Positions 16,278-24,447 of a stretch of 50,004 nt of DNA are shown piece after piece (positions within the stretch are counted from its first letter, which is position 1; the number at the start of each line of letters is the position of its first letter). The DNA comes from an uncultured Oscillospiraceae bacterium (GTDB taxonomy: Bacteria > Bacillota > Clostridia > Oscillospirales > Oscillospiraceae), in the NCBI GenBank assembly GCA_934572335.1, contig CAKTKU010000017.1, positions 1 to 50,004 of the forward strand, given 5' to 3'. Under the pieces are notes generated by a model that had not been told where the DNA came from, made no database searches, and saw only the letters and a list, made by a program, of their open reading frames with translations. The position numbers and the translations under genes are program-made.

Positions 16278-17273
16278 ATGTTTGATTTTGTTTCCTTCTT
16301 CCCCAGAGCCGTGGCGCAGGGCATCCCGCTGCTGTTCGGCAGCACCGGCGAAACGCTCACCGAAAAGTCCGGCAACCTCAACCTCGGCATCCCCGGCATC
16401 ATGTACGTCGGCGCGATAAGCGGCGTTATCGGGGCGTTCCTCTATGAGCAGAGCTGCGGCACCGCGGCGAACATGAACGGCTTTCTCACGATTGCCATCC
16501 CGCTGCTCTCCACGCTCGCGGGCTCGCTGCTGATGGGGCTTATCTACTGCTTTCTCACCGTGTCCCTCCGCGCCAACCAGAACGTCACGGGTCTTGCTAT
16601 GACGACGTTCGGCGTTGGCATCGGCAACTTCTTCGGCGGCTCGCTTATAAAGCTGACGGGCAGCGAAGTGCCGTCCATCGCGCTGTCGTCGACAAGCCTC
16701 GCCTTCTCCCGCTCGCTCCCCGCGGCGGAGAACATGGGCTGGTTCGGCAAGCTCTTCCTCTCCTACGGCTTTCTCGCCTACCTTGCGGTGATCATCGCGC
16801 TCGCCGCGTCCTACGTGCTCAACCACACGCGCGTCGGGCTGAACCTCCGCGCCGTCGGCGAAAGCCCGAACACCGCCGATGCCGCCGGTATAAACGTCAA
16901 CAGGTATAAGTACAAGGCCACGTGCATCGGCAGCATGATCGCCGGTCTCGGCGGGCTGTACTACGTGATGGACTACGCCTCCGGCGTATGGTCGAACGAC
17001 GCCTTCGGCGACCGCGGCTGGCTCGCTATCGCGCTCGTCATCTTCACCGTGTGGAGACCGAGCATCAGCGTACTCGCGTCCATCCTCTTCGGCGGACTGT
17101 ACATTCTCTACATCTTCATCCCCACCGGCGGCAACCTCGCAGTGAAGGAGCTTTATAAGATGCTGCCGTACATCGTCACGATCATCGTGCTCGTCGCCAC
17201 CAGCATGCGCAATAAGCGCGAGAATCAGCCCCCCGCCTCCCTCGGTCTCGCGTACTTCCGCGAGGAGCGGTAA
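16278..17273 (+). CDS. Nucleoside ABC transporter permease, second subunit (NupQ-like)
   Basis: The product has 331 residues. An AAAGGAGG that overlaps the end of the previous gene precedes ATG 16278. The family motif TLTEKSGNLNLGIPGIMYVGA sits near the N-terminus, and VGESPNTADAAGINVNRYK is the coupling loop. About eight hydrophobic segments are visible. It is the last gene of the riboswitch operon and is followed by a strong terminator. Confidence 0.92.
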   Translation: MFDFVSFFPRAVAQGIPLLFGSTGETLTEKSGNLNLGIPGIMYVGAISGVIGAFLYEQSCGTAANMNGFLTIAIPLLSTLAGSLLMGLIYCFLTVSLRANQNVTGLAMTTFGVGIGNFFGGSLIKLTGSEVPSIALSSTSLAFSRSLPAAENMGWFGKLFLSYGFLAYLAVIIALAASYVLNHTRVGLNLRAVGESPNTADAAGINVNRYKYKATCIGSMIAGLGGLYYVMDYASGVWSNDAFGDRGWLAIALVIFTVWRPSISVLASILFGGLYILYIFIPTGGNLAVKELYKMLPYIVTIIVLVATSMRNKRENQPPASLGLAYFREER

Positions 17274-17307
17274 AGGCGCGTTTCCTTTCAACCTTATAGA
17301 TGCGAAA

Positions 17308-17340
17308 ATCCCGTCCGCTTTCGCGGACGGGATAATTTTT
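17308..17340. terminator. Bidirectional terminator
   Basis: A perfect stem (17308-17318 with 17323-17333) with loop TTTC is followed by AATTTTT on the + strand and by ATTTT on the minus strand. It separates the convergent nucleoside transporter and MsmX-like genes. Confidence 0.88.
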
Positions 17341-17367
17341 GCTTTACTGCTTTTTATCGCTGAGCGC

Positions 17368-18543
<1,176 letters not shown>

Positions 18544-18741
18544 ACATTCCGACTCTGATCACGCGGCCTCCGCCGGACGTGACCTCGCGGCTGCCTGAGC
18601 ACACCGCATTGCGGCAGGTCTCCACACTGCCGTACCCCGAGCCACAGGGTCTGCAATATTCCTCCTTGTTAATGCTGTGCATTACTTAGAAATGGAGAGC
18701 AATGCACGCAGTCAGATTTTTGAGCCGTATTACCCGTATAT

Positions 18742-18770
18742 ATTATACAGGCGCTTCCACGTCTTTGCAA
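18742..18770 (-). promoter_or_regulatory. Promoter for the MsmX-like gene with a leader of about 190 bases
   Basis: On the minus strand TTGCAA (18765-18770) and TATAAT (18742-18747) are 17 bases apart. The 18544-18856 interval between the divergent genes holds this promoter, the leader and the promoter of the peptidase gene. The leader contains a 7-bp hairpin (GTGCATT/AATGCAC) and a perfect AAGGAGG at 18661-18667 that does not serve the msmX start, 118 bases further on. Confidence 0.7.
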
Positions 18771-18795
18771 TCCAAAAATCAGCGCGCTTTTTTGT

Positions 18796-18825
18796 GCATA
18801 CTGCACGGAGAGCGGCGCATATACT
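18796..18825 (+). promoter_or_regulatory. Sigma-E-like sporulation promoter
   Basis: GCATACT (18796-18802) and CATATACT (18818-18825) are separated by 15 bases. The -10 fits the mother-cell sigma-E consensus CATAYAMT fully and the -35 fits KMATATT at six of seven positions. Start of transcription would fall about 25 bases before the peptidase ATG. No sigma-A promoter is visible for this gene. Confidence 0.6.
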
Positions 18826-18856
18826 TCTGCGAAAAAACCTTTCGGAGGATATGACC

Positions 18857-20134
18857 ATGAAAACTCTGCGGCTGGGCAGTATAGGCCCCTCGGTGCAGCT
18901 TTTGCAGCTCGCGCTCGTGCGCGCGGGGTACGCCCCGCTCGCGACGGACGGCATTTTCGGCGCGGCGACGCAGTACGCCCTGCGCCGTTTTCAGCAAAAC
19001 AACGCCCTCACGCCGGACGGCGTCGCCGGGGCGCTGACGCACAGGGCGCTGCTGCCGTGGTACACGGGCTTTCTCGTGCACACCGTGTCGCCGGGGGACA
19101 CGCTCTCCTCCGTCGCCGCGCGCTACGGCACGACGGTCAACGCCATACTGATGGCAAACCCCGACATGGACGCGCAGAATCTCGCCCCGGGCGCGGCGCT
19201 GGTCGTGCCGCTGCCGTTCGACGTTGTGCCGACGACGATAGACTGGTGCTCGGCGCTGGTGGGGTACTGTGTGCGCGGGCTGTCGGCGCGCTATCCGTTC
19301 ATTGTCTCGGGCGAGATAGGCAAAAGCGTGATGAATCGTCCGCTCTGGTGCATGACGCTGGGCAGGGGAGATAACCGCGTGCTCTACTCCGCCGCGCACC
19401 ACGCGAACGAGTGGATAACAACGCCGCTCCTGCTGAAATTCACAGAGCAGCTCGCCCGCGCGTATGCCGACGGCGGATTCATCTACTCGCAGAGCGCGGC
19501 GGAGCTTCTGGATTACGCAACGCTTTTCATCGTCCCCGCCGTCGACCCGGACGGGATAGACCTCGTCACGGGCGAGCTGACGGCAGGGGAGCACTACGAC
19601 GCGGCTGTGGACATCGCCGCGGCATATCCGCAGTACCCGTTCCCGTCGGGATGGAAGGCGAACATCCGCGGCGTCGACCTCAATCTCCAGTACCCCGCGG
19701 GATGGGAGCAGGCGAGGGCAAACAAAGCGGCGCTGGGCGTGACCTCGCCCGCACCGGCGGATTTTGTGGGGTATTTCCCGCTTTCCGCGCCGGAGAGCCG
19801 CGCGCTGTATGACTACACCCTGTCCGTCTCCCCTGCGCTCATCCTTGCCTACCACACGCAGGGCGAAGTCATATACTGGCGCTACGACGGCTACGCCCCG
19901 GAGGGCGCGCGGGAGATCGGCGCGGCGTTTGCGCAGCTCTCGGGTTACGCGCTGGAGGATACGCCGTTCGCCTCGGGCTTTGCCGGGTACAAGGACTGGT
20001 TCATCGATGCGCTCGACCGTCCGGGATATACCATTGAGGCGGGGCGTGGGGAAAACCCACTGCCGATAACGGACTTCGACGCGATATACGAGCGCAATCT
20101 CGGCATCCTCACCCTCGGCGCACTCGTGACGTGA
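18857..20134 (+). CDS. M14-family murein peptidase with PGBD and LysM domains
   Basis: The product has 425 residues. ATG 18857 lies 8 bases after GGAGG (18844-18848); the ATG at 18851 is too close. A peptidoglycan-binding_1 domain (about 8-66) is followed by a LysM domain (about 73-116) and an M14 zinc carboxypeptidase domain. Zinc ligands are H182 and E185 (HHANEW) and H333 (AYHTQGE); catalytic Glu is E394 (YTIEAGRGENPLP). This architecture matches the gamma-D-glutamyl-diaminopimelate endopeptidase I group that cuts peptidoglycan stem peptides. There is no signal peptide. With the sigma-E-like promoter, it probably acts in the mother cell or on the spore cortex. Confidence 0.9.
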   Translation: MKTLRLGSIGPSVQLLQLALVRAGYAPLATDGIFGAATQYALRRFQQNNALTPDGVAGALTHRALLPWYTGFLVHTVSPGDTLSSVAARYGTTVNAILMANPDMDAQNLAPGAALVVPLPFDVVPTTIDWCSALVGYCVRGLSARYPFIVSGEIGKSVMNRPLWCMTLGRGDNRVLYSAAHHANEWITTPLLLKFTEQLARAYADGGFIYSQSAAELLDYATLFIVPAVDPDGIDLVTGELTAGEHYDAAVDIAAAYPQYPFPSGWKANIRGVDLNLQYPAGWEQARANKAALGVTSPAPADFVGYFPLSAPESRALYDYTLSVSPALILAYHTQGEVIYWRYDGYAPEGAREIGAAFAQLSGYALEDTPFASGFAGYKDWFIDALDRPGYTIEAGRGENPLPITDFDAIYERNLGILTLGALVT

Positions 20135-20154
20135 CTTTATAATAATACGCAAAA

Positions 20155-20187
20155 CAGGGGAGCGCGGTGCGATTCCGTGCTCCCCTG
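20155..20187 (-). terminator. Terminator hairpin between the M14 gene and asnS
   Basis: A 13-bp stem (20155-20167 with 20175-20187, one G-T pair) is followed by TTTT only on the minus strand. It therefore serves asnS, and may also block read-through from the + strand gene. Confidence 0.75.
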
Positions 20188-20204
20188 CGGTATATATTCT
20201 CTTA

Positions 20205-21599
20205 TCAGAAGTCCGCGTTGCCCGTGGTGCGGGGGTGAAGCTCAACGTCGCGGATATTGCTGACGCCGGTGAGGTACATGACCATGCGCTCAAACCCCAG
20301 ACCGTAGCCCGCGTGGCGGCAGCTGCCGTAGCGGCGCAGGTCGAGATACCACCAGTAGTCCTCTTCCTTGAGCCCAAGCTCATGCATGCGCTTGACGAGC
20401 ATGTCGTAGCGCTCCTCGCGCTGTGAGCCGCCGATGATCTCGCCCACTCCGGGGACAAGGCAGTCCGCCGCCGCGACGGTCTTCCCATCGTCGTTCATGC
20501 GCATATAGAACGCCTTGATGTCCTTGGGGTAATCCGTGACGAAAATAGGCTTTTTGAACACCTTCTCGGTGAGATAGCGCTCATGCTCGGTCTGGAGGTC
20601 GATGCCCCACTCGACGGGGTAGTCGAACTTCTCTCCGCTCTTTTTGAGTATATCCACCGCCTCGGTGTAAGTGATGCGGCCGAAGTCGTTGCTGACGACG
20701 TTGTGCAGACGCTCCAGCAGCCCCTTGTCGACAAAGGCGTTGAAAAACTCCATCTCCTGCGGGCAGCGCTCAAGCGTGCGGTTGATGATATACTTGACCA
20801 TTGCCTCGGCAGTGTCCATATAGTCGTTGAGGTCGGCAAACGCCATTTCCGGCTCGATCATCCAGAACTCCGCTGCGTGGCGCTGGGTGTACGACACCTC
20901 GGCGCGGAACGTCGGTCCGAACGTATACACATCGCCGAACGCCATGGCAAAGTTCTCGGCGTTGAGCTGGCCGGAGACGGTGAGGCTGGTGGGCTTGCCG
21001 AAGAAGTCCTTGCTGTCGTCGACCGTGCCGTCCTCCTTGCGGGGGAGGTTATTGAGGTCGAGCGTCGTGACGCGGAACATCTCGCCCGCGCCCTCGCAGT
21101 CGGAGCCGGTGATTATCGGGGTGTTCACATACACGAACCCGCGGCTCTGGAAAAACTCATGCACCGCCTGCGCCGCGACGCTTCTCACGCGGAACGTCGC
21201 GGAGAAGAGATTCGTGCGGGGTCTGAGATGCTGTATAGTGCGCAGAAACTCCACGCTGTGGCGCTTTTTCTGCAAAGGGTAGTCCGGCGTGGACGCGCCC
21301 TCGACAGTTATTTCGTCCGCCTTGAGCTCAAACGGCTGCTTTGCCTCCGGAGTGAGGACGAGCGTGCCGTGGACGATGAGCGCCGCGCCGACGTTCTGCC
21401 GGGCGATCTCCTCGTAATTTTCAAGCGTGCCGCGCTCAAACACGACCTGAAGCGACTTGAAGCAGCTGCCGTCGTTCAGCTCGATAAAGCCGAAGTTTTT
21501 CATGTCGCGGACGGTTCTCACCCAGCCGCAGACTGTCATGCTCTGCCCGCCGAGGGCGGCAGCGTCGGCAAATATGCCGGAGATTTTCTGGCGTTTCAT
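20205..21599 (-). CDS. asnS: Asparaginyl-tRNA synthetase
   Basis: The product has 464 residues, the usual length. The N-terminal OB anticodon-binding fold includes CGWVRTVRDMKNFGFIEL. The class II catalytic core shows motif 2 (FRAEVSYTQRHAAEFWMIEPE) and motif 3 (GYGLGFERMVMYLTG). The serine-rich SGQLNAE segment and the insertion after FFGKP are typical of AsnRS rather than AspRS. AGAAGG precedes the ATG by 7 bases. There is no room for a T-box leader: the promoter lies only 32 to 61 bases upstream of the start. Confidence 0.96.
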   Translation of the reverse strand: MKRQKISGIFADAAALGGQSMTVCGWVRTVRDMKNFGFIELNDGSCFKSLQVVFERGTLENYEEIARQNVGAALIVHGTLVLTPEAKQPFELKADEITVEGASTPDYPLQKKRHSVEFLRTIQHLRPRTNLFSATFRVRSVAAQAVHEFFQSRGFVYVNTPIITGSDCEGAGEMFRVTTLDLNNLPRKEDGTVDDSKDFFGKPTSLTVSGQLNAENFAMAFGDVYTFGPTFRAEVSYTQRHAAEFWMIEPEMAFADLNDYMDTAEAMVKYIINRTLERCPQEMEFFNAFVDKGLLERLHNVVSNDFGRITYTEAVDILKKSGEKFDYPVEWGIDLQTEHERYLTEKVFKKPIFVTDYPKDIKAFYMRMNDDGKTVAAADCLVPGVGEIIGGSQREERYDMLVKRMHELGLKEEDYWWYLDLRRYGSCRHAGYGLGFERMVMYLTGVSNIRDVELHPRTTGNADF

Positions 21600-21631
21600 A
21601 GCTGTACCTTCTTCATAAAATGTATTGTTGT

Positions 21632-21660
21632 ATTATATACACTTTCCACAAATTTTTCAA
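21632..21660 (-). promoter_or_regulatory. Promoter for asnS
   Basis: On the minus strand TTGAAA (21655-21660) and TATAAT (21632-21637) are 17 bases apart. The -35 starts immediately after the stop codon of the upstream diacylglycerol-kinase-family gene. Confidence 0.78.
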
Positions 21661-22557
21661 CTAGAATATGAAATCTATACCCGCGGCGTAGTTTTTCAGC
21701 GTGATATCCCTGTATTCGCCGCCCGCCTCGCCGTCGCGCGTCCATGCGACGTCCTTTTCGAACGTAAAGCGCGCTAAGCGCGTGTGCAGGATGAGGAGCT
21801 TGTCGCTGTCAAAGCGCTGGGTGAGGACACTGGTGACGACCTCGCTCAGCCCGTCGATAGTGCCGGGGTCGCGGACGAGGACAAGCTCACTCACGCCGTC
21901 GCCGAGACACACCATCTCCTCCCGCAGCTTCACGATGCCCGCGACGGAGGTAGAGTTGGACATGCTGCCGTAGACCAGATTCCCTTCGAACACGCCGCCG
22001 TCATACTCCACGCGGGTCTTATAGCTCTCTATCTTCGGCAGCGCCGCCATGCCCTGCAAAACATAGGCAAGGTGACCGAGGAGCTTTTTCTTGTCCTGGG
22101 GCGTGGCGTAGCTGACCTCCGTGAACGCGCCGAACGCCGCGATATACGCAAAATACTTATCATCGCCGAAGCCGCCGACGTCGTAATTATGCGCCTCACC
22201 CCGGACGATGCGCCGCGCAGCGCCCAGCGTGTCGTTCTTCGGCAGGGCGAGGGTGGTGGCGACATCATTCGCCGTGCCCATGGGGATATAGCCGAGCGGG
22301 GGACGGTCAGCGCGGTCGAGCCGCATGAGACCGGCGATGACCTCGCTGAGCGTGCCGTCGCCGCCGATACAGGCGACGGTATCAAAGTCCTTGGCGTACT
22401 GCGCGGCGAAGGCCGTCGCCTCGCCGGAGGCGGAGGTATAAAAAAGCGTCGTGCGGAAGCCGCCGTCGTCGAGCACCTTGAGCGCCTCTGTGAAGCCTTG
22501 CTTATATCCGCCGCGCCCCGCGGCGGGATTGACGATGAGCATCAGCTTTTTCTTCAT
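21661..22557 (-). CDS. Diacylglycerol/lipid kinase family protein (YegS/DgkB type)
   Basis: The product has 298 residues. ATG 22557 follows AAAGGTG by 6 bases; a GTG at 22566 lies inside that site. The DAGK catalytic domain shows NPAAGRGG near the N-terminus, GGDGTLSEV and GTANDVA in the nucleotide-binding loop, and a C-terminal RDGEAGG with the metal-binding Asp-Gly-Glu. Members phosphorylate diacylglycerol or related lipids using ATP; DgkB recycles diacylglycerol released by lipoteichoic acid synthesis. The substrate here is not certain. Its likely promoter (22871-22899) is separated from it by a candidate mobile element. Confidence 0.9.
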   Translation of the reverse strand: MKKKLMLIVNPAAGRGGYKQGFTEALKVLDDGGFRTTLFYTSASGEATAFAAQYAKDFDTVACIGGDGTLSEVIAGLMRLDRADRPPLGYIPMGTANDVATTLALPKNDTLGAARRIVRGEAHNYDVGGFGDDKYFAYIAAFGAFTEVSYATPQDKKKLLGHLAYVLQGMAALPKIESYKTRVEYDGGVFEGNLVYGSMSNSTSVAGIVKLREEMVCLGDGVSELVLVRDPGTIDGLSEVVTSVLTQRFDSDKLLILHTRLARFTFEKDVAWTRDGEAGGEYRDITLKNYAAGIDFIF

Positions 22558-22584
22558 ATGCGTCACCTTTTTCAGTCAGTTTGA

Positions 22585-22862
22585 TACCCTCGGATGACAA
22601 GAGCACACACGCCTGACAGCGTGTCTTTCCGGTGCTTTTTGTCCTTTTCGTCTTGATGGGTTACGACACATCTGCGCCTCAAAAACCAAAAATCACACAA
22701 AAATACACAGCTGTCAGGTGCAAAGCAGTTTTGCCGTGGCAGAAAAGCGGTCAGACGACGAAAAGACCGCAGGGAATACTTTGTGTATTTACAAGGTCTT
22801 TGAGGATGTATGGGCGCTTTTCTGCCCGTCAAAACCGTGTGTGTCCTTGTCAACCGAGGGTA
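22585..22862. mobile_element. Candidate MITE: 278-bp non-coding element with 27-bp terminal inverted repeats flanked by TA
   Basis: Bases 22585-22611 and the reverse complement of 22836-22862 match at 24 of 27 positions. Both begin with TACCCTCGG. The similarity stops abruptly at the outer TA, consistent with the TA target duplication of IS630/Tc1-mariner elements. There is no convincing reading frame inside. The interior is highly foldable: a perfect 12-bp stem (22738-22749 with 22815-22826), a 6-bp extension (22728-22733 with 22830-22835), a 7-bp inner stem (22762-22768 with 22795-22801) and an apical 5-bp hairpin. This element accounts for most of the 432-base gap between the diacylglycerol-kinase-family gene and rpsT. 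A structured non-coding RNA on the minus strand is the alternative reading. Confidence 0.6.
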
Positions 22863-22870
22863 GTGGTTTA

Positions 22871-22899
22871 AATTTAGCCGTGTTTGATGATATTGTCAA
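22871..22899 (-). promoter_or_regulatory. Promoter reading toward the candidate MITE and the lipid kinase gene
   Basis: On the minus strand TTGACA (22894-22899) and TAAATT (22871-22876) are 17 bases apart. The predicted start, near 22864, lies at the very edge of the inverted-repeat element. Confidence 0.6.
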
Positions 22900-22946
22900 G
22901 AGGAGAGTTTACACGGTGCGCGCAAATATAGTTTGCGGGCATAGCA

Positions 22947-22972
22947 AAACGGGATGCTTTCGCATCCCGTTT
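22947..22972 (-). terminator. Intrinsic terminator after rpsT
   Basis: A perfect 11-bp stem (22947-22957 with 22962-22972) with loop GAAA on the minus strand is followed by TTTTGC. It lies 17 bases past the rpsT stop. Confidence 0.85.
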
Positions 22973-22989
22973 ACGTTACCATTTTCAAA

Positions 22990-23253
22990 TCAAGCCAGCT
23001 CGTTGAGCTTGTGAGCCATCGCGGACTTCTTGTGAGCTGCATTGTTCTTGTGCAGCAAACCCTTGCCGGTCGCGCGGTCAACTGTCTTAACAGCAACTTT
23101 ATAGGCACTGACGGCTGTGTCACGGTTGCCCTCGGCAACTGCTGCGTCAAACTTTTTTATCATGGTCTTGAGCTCGGTCTTCTCAGCGCGGTTCTTTGCT
23201 CTGAGCTCCTTGGACTTTTCGTCCCTCTTGGCAGAAGATTTAATGTTGGCCAT
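22990..23253 (-). CDS. rpsT: 30S ribosomal protein S20
   Basis: The product has 87 residues. It is preceded by GGAGGAGGTGG and has its own promoter and terminator. The protein begins MANIKSSAKRDEKSKELRAKN and ends with the Lys/His-rich KGLLHKNNAAHKKSAMAHKL, as in S20, which binds 16S rRNA early in assembly. It is divergent from gpr, the same neighbour pair seen in Bacillus. Confidence 0.97.
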   Translation of the reverse strand: MANIKSSAKRDEKSKELRAKNRAEKTELKTMIKKFDAAVAEGNRDTAVSAYKVAVKTVDRATGKGLLHKNNAAHKKSAMAHKLNELA

Positions 23254-23309
23254 GTTTCAATCGCCACCTCCTCCTATAAAATTGAGTTACAAACAACTCG
23301 CGTTTAGAG

Positions 23310-23338
23310 ATTATAGCAAATTATATATTGAAAATCAA
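23310..23338 (-). promoter_or_regulatory. Promoter for rpsT
   Basis: On the minus strand TTGATT (23333-23338) and TATAAT (23310-23315) are 17 bases apart in an AT-rich stretch, about 57 bases before the ATG. Confidence 0.8.
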
Positions 23339-23471
23339 GTGGTTTTTTAAAAAATTCCGAAGATTTTTTTGCTTGTGTTCTTTTGTTTTATCCGCGCGGT
23401 AATTACACAAGATGTTGGGTATAATAACTGTGTTTTAGTCTATGTTTAATTCTATTATCGGAGGTGTTCAT

Positions 23472-24323
23472 ATGCCGCTCAATTGCCGGACAGATCTCGC
23501 GAGCGAGGCGCGCGAGCTTTTGTCGGACGATATAGGTGAAGTGCGCGGTATACGCGCCCGCGAGGAGACCGTGCATGGGCACCGCGTCGTCGCGGTGGAG
23601 GTGCTGACCGATGAGGGCGCGGAGCTTATCGGAAAGCCCATCGGCAGATATTTCACCCTTTTTCTGGACGGTCGCTTTGAGCGCGGGGCGGAGCAGTTCG
23701 AGACCTCGGCGCGCGCCGTCGCGGAGCTTATATGCCGGTGCATGAGAGGGGAGCGCGCGGCGTCCTGTCTCATTGCGGCGCTGGGCAACCCGGACATCAC
23801 GCCCGACGCGCTCGGCTCCCTCGCGGCGGGCAGCATACTCGTCACGCGCCATCTCAAGCGCGCCGCCGTGGACGGGTTCGATGCCTTCATGTCCACGGCG
23901 CTGTGCCGCACGGGCGTGCTGGGCACGACCGGGGTGGAGAGCGCGGCACAGATACGCTCCCTCGTCCATGAGACGCAGCCGGAGCTTGTCATTGCGATAG
24001 ACGCGCTTGCGGGAAGCGAGCTTGGCGGACTGTGCCGCACGGTGCAGATATGCGACAGCGGCATCGCTCCGGGGTCTGGCGTCGGCAACAACAGGGAGGA
24101 GCTGTCCCGCGCGGGGCTCGGCGTGCCGGTCATTGCGGTGGGTGTGCCGACGGTCGTGGATGCGGCGGCGCTCGCGCCCGGTGAGGAGCTGCGCGGAATG
24201 TTCGTCACGCCGCGGGACATTGACGCGCTCGTGCGCGCAGCGGGGCGGCTCATCGGCTACGGGGTCGACCTTGCGCTGCACCCGGGGCTGACGGTCGCGG
24301 ATATTGATATGCTGGTGGGCTGA
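23472..24323 (+). CDS. gpr: Germination protease (SASP-specific endoprotease GPR)
   Basis: The product has 283 residues. ATG 23472 follows GGAGGTG by 5 bases. The N-terminus reads CRTDLASEA, matching the family's self-processing region and mature start, and ALGNPDITPDALG, TGVESAAQI and IAIDALAG are strongly conserved. GPR is made as a zymogen in the forespore and degrades small acid-soluble spore proteins at germination. Here only about five residues precede RTDLA, so the propeptide is very short. An ATG at 23442 would add ten residues but has no ribosome binding site. TATAAT at 23420-23425, or the overlapping TATAATA as a sigma-G-like -10, may drive it, but no matching -35 is clear. Confidence 0.95.
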   Translation: MPLNCRTDLASEARELLSDDIGEVRGIRAREETVHGHRVVAVEVLTDEGAELIGKPIGRYFTLFLDGRFERGAEQFETSARAVAELICRCMRGERAASCLIAALGNPDITPDALGSLAAGSILVTRHLKRAAVDGFDAFMSTALCRTGVLGTTGVESAAQIRSLVHETQPELVIAIDALAGSELGGLCRTVQICDSGIAPGSGVGNNREELSRAGLGVPVIAVGVPTVVDAAALAPGEELRGMFVTPRDIDALVRAAGRLIGYGVDLALHPGLTVADIDMLVG

Positions 24324-24339
24324 TGTTTCACGTGAAACA
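24324..24339. promoter_or_regulatory. parS: parS site 1 (perfect)
   Basis: TGTTTCACGTGAAACA is the exact 16-base palindromic parS consensus bound by ParB/Spo0J. It begins at the base after the gpr stop codon, upstream of parA. Confidence 0.97.
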
Positions 24340-24360
24340 AACTGAAGCAAACATTCAAAA

Positions 24361-24376
24361 AGTTTCACGTGAAACA
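24361..24376. promoter_or_regulatory. parS: parS site 2 (one mismatch)
   Basis: AGTTTCACGTGAAACA matches the parS consensus at 15 of 16 positions. It sits 21 bases after site 1 and touches the -35 element of the parA promoter, so ParB binding may also regulate parAB. Confidence 0.95.
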
Positions 24377-24405
24377 TTGCAATATAAATATGTCCCTGCT
24401 ATAAT
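24377..24405 (+). promoter_or_regulatory. Promoter for parAB
   Basis: TTGCAA (24377-24382) and TATAAT (24400-24405) are 17 bases apart, directly adjoining parS site 2. Confidence 0.8.
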
Positions 24406-24447
24406 AGGCAGCAATGACCGATATATAAAAATACAGGGAGAAACCAT

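Noticed and set aside
15102..17291. Minus-strand frame of 729 codons opposite the two permeases
   Set aside because: It lies antisense to two well-supported membrane permeases. The composition is charged and irregular, and it has no start signal.
18779..20488. Minus-strand frame of 569 codons opposite the M14 peptidase
   Set aside because: It crosses the peptidase gene, the terminator and asnS, and has no conserved motif.
21600..21660. T-box leader for asnS
   Set aside because: The promoter lies within 61 bases of the start, too close for a T-box. The serS upstream gap is also only 28 bases.
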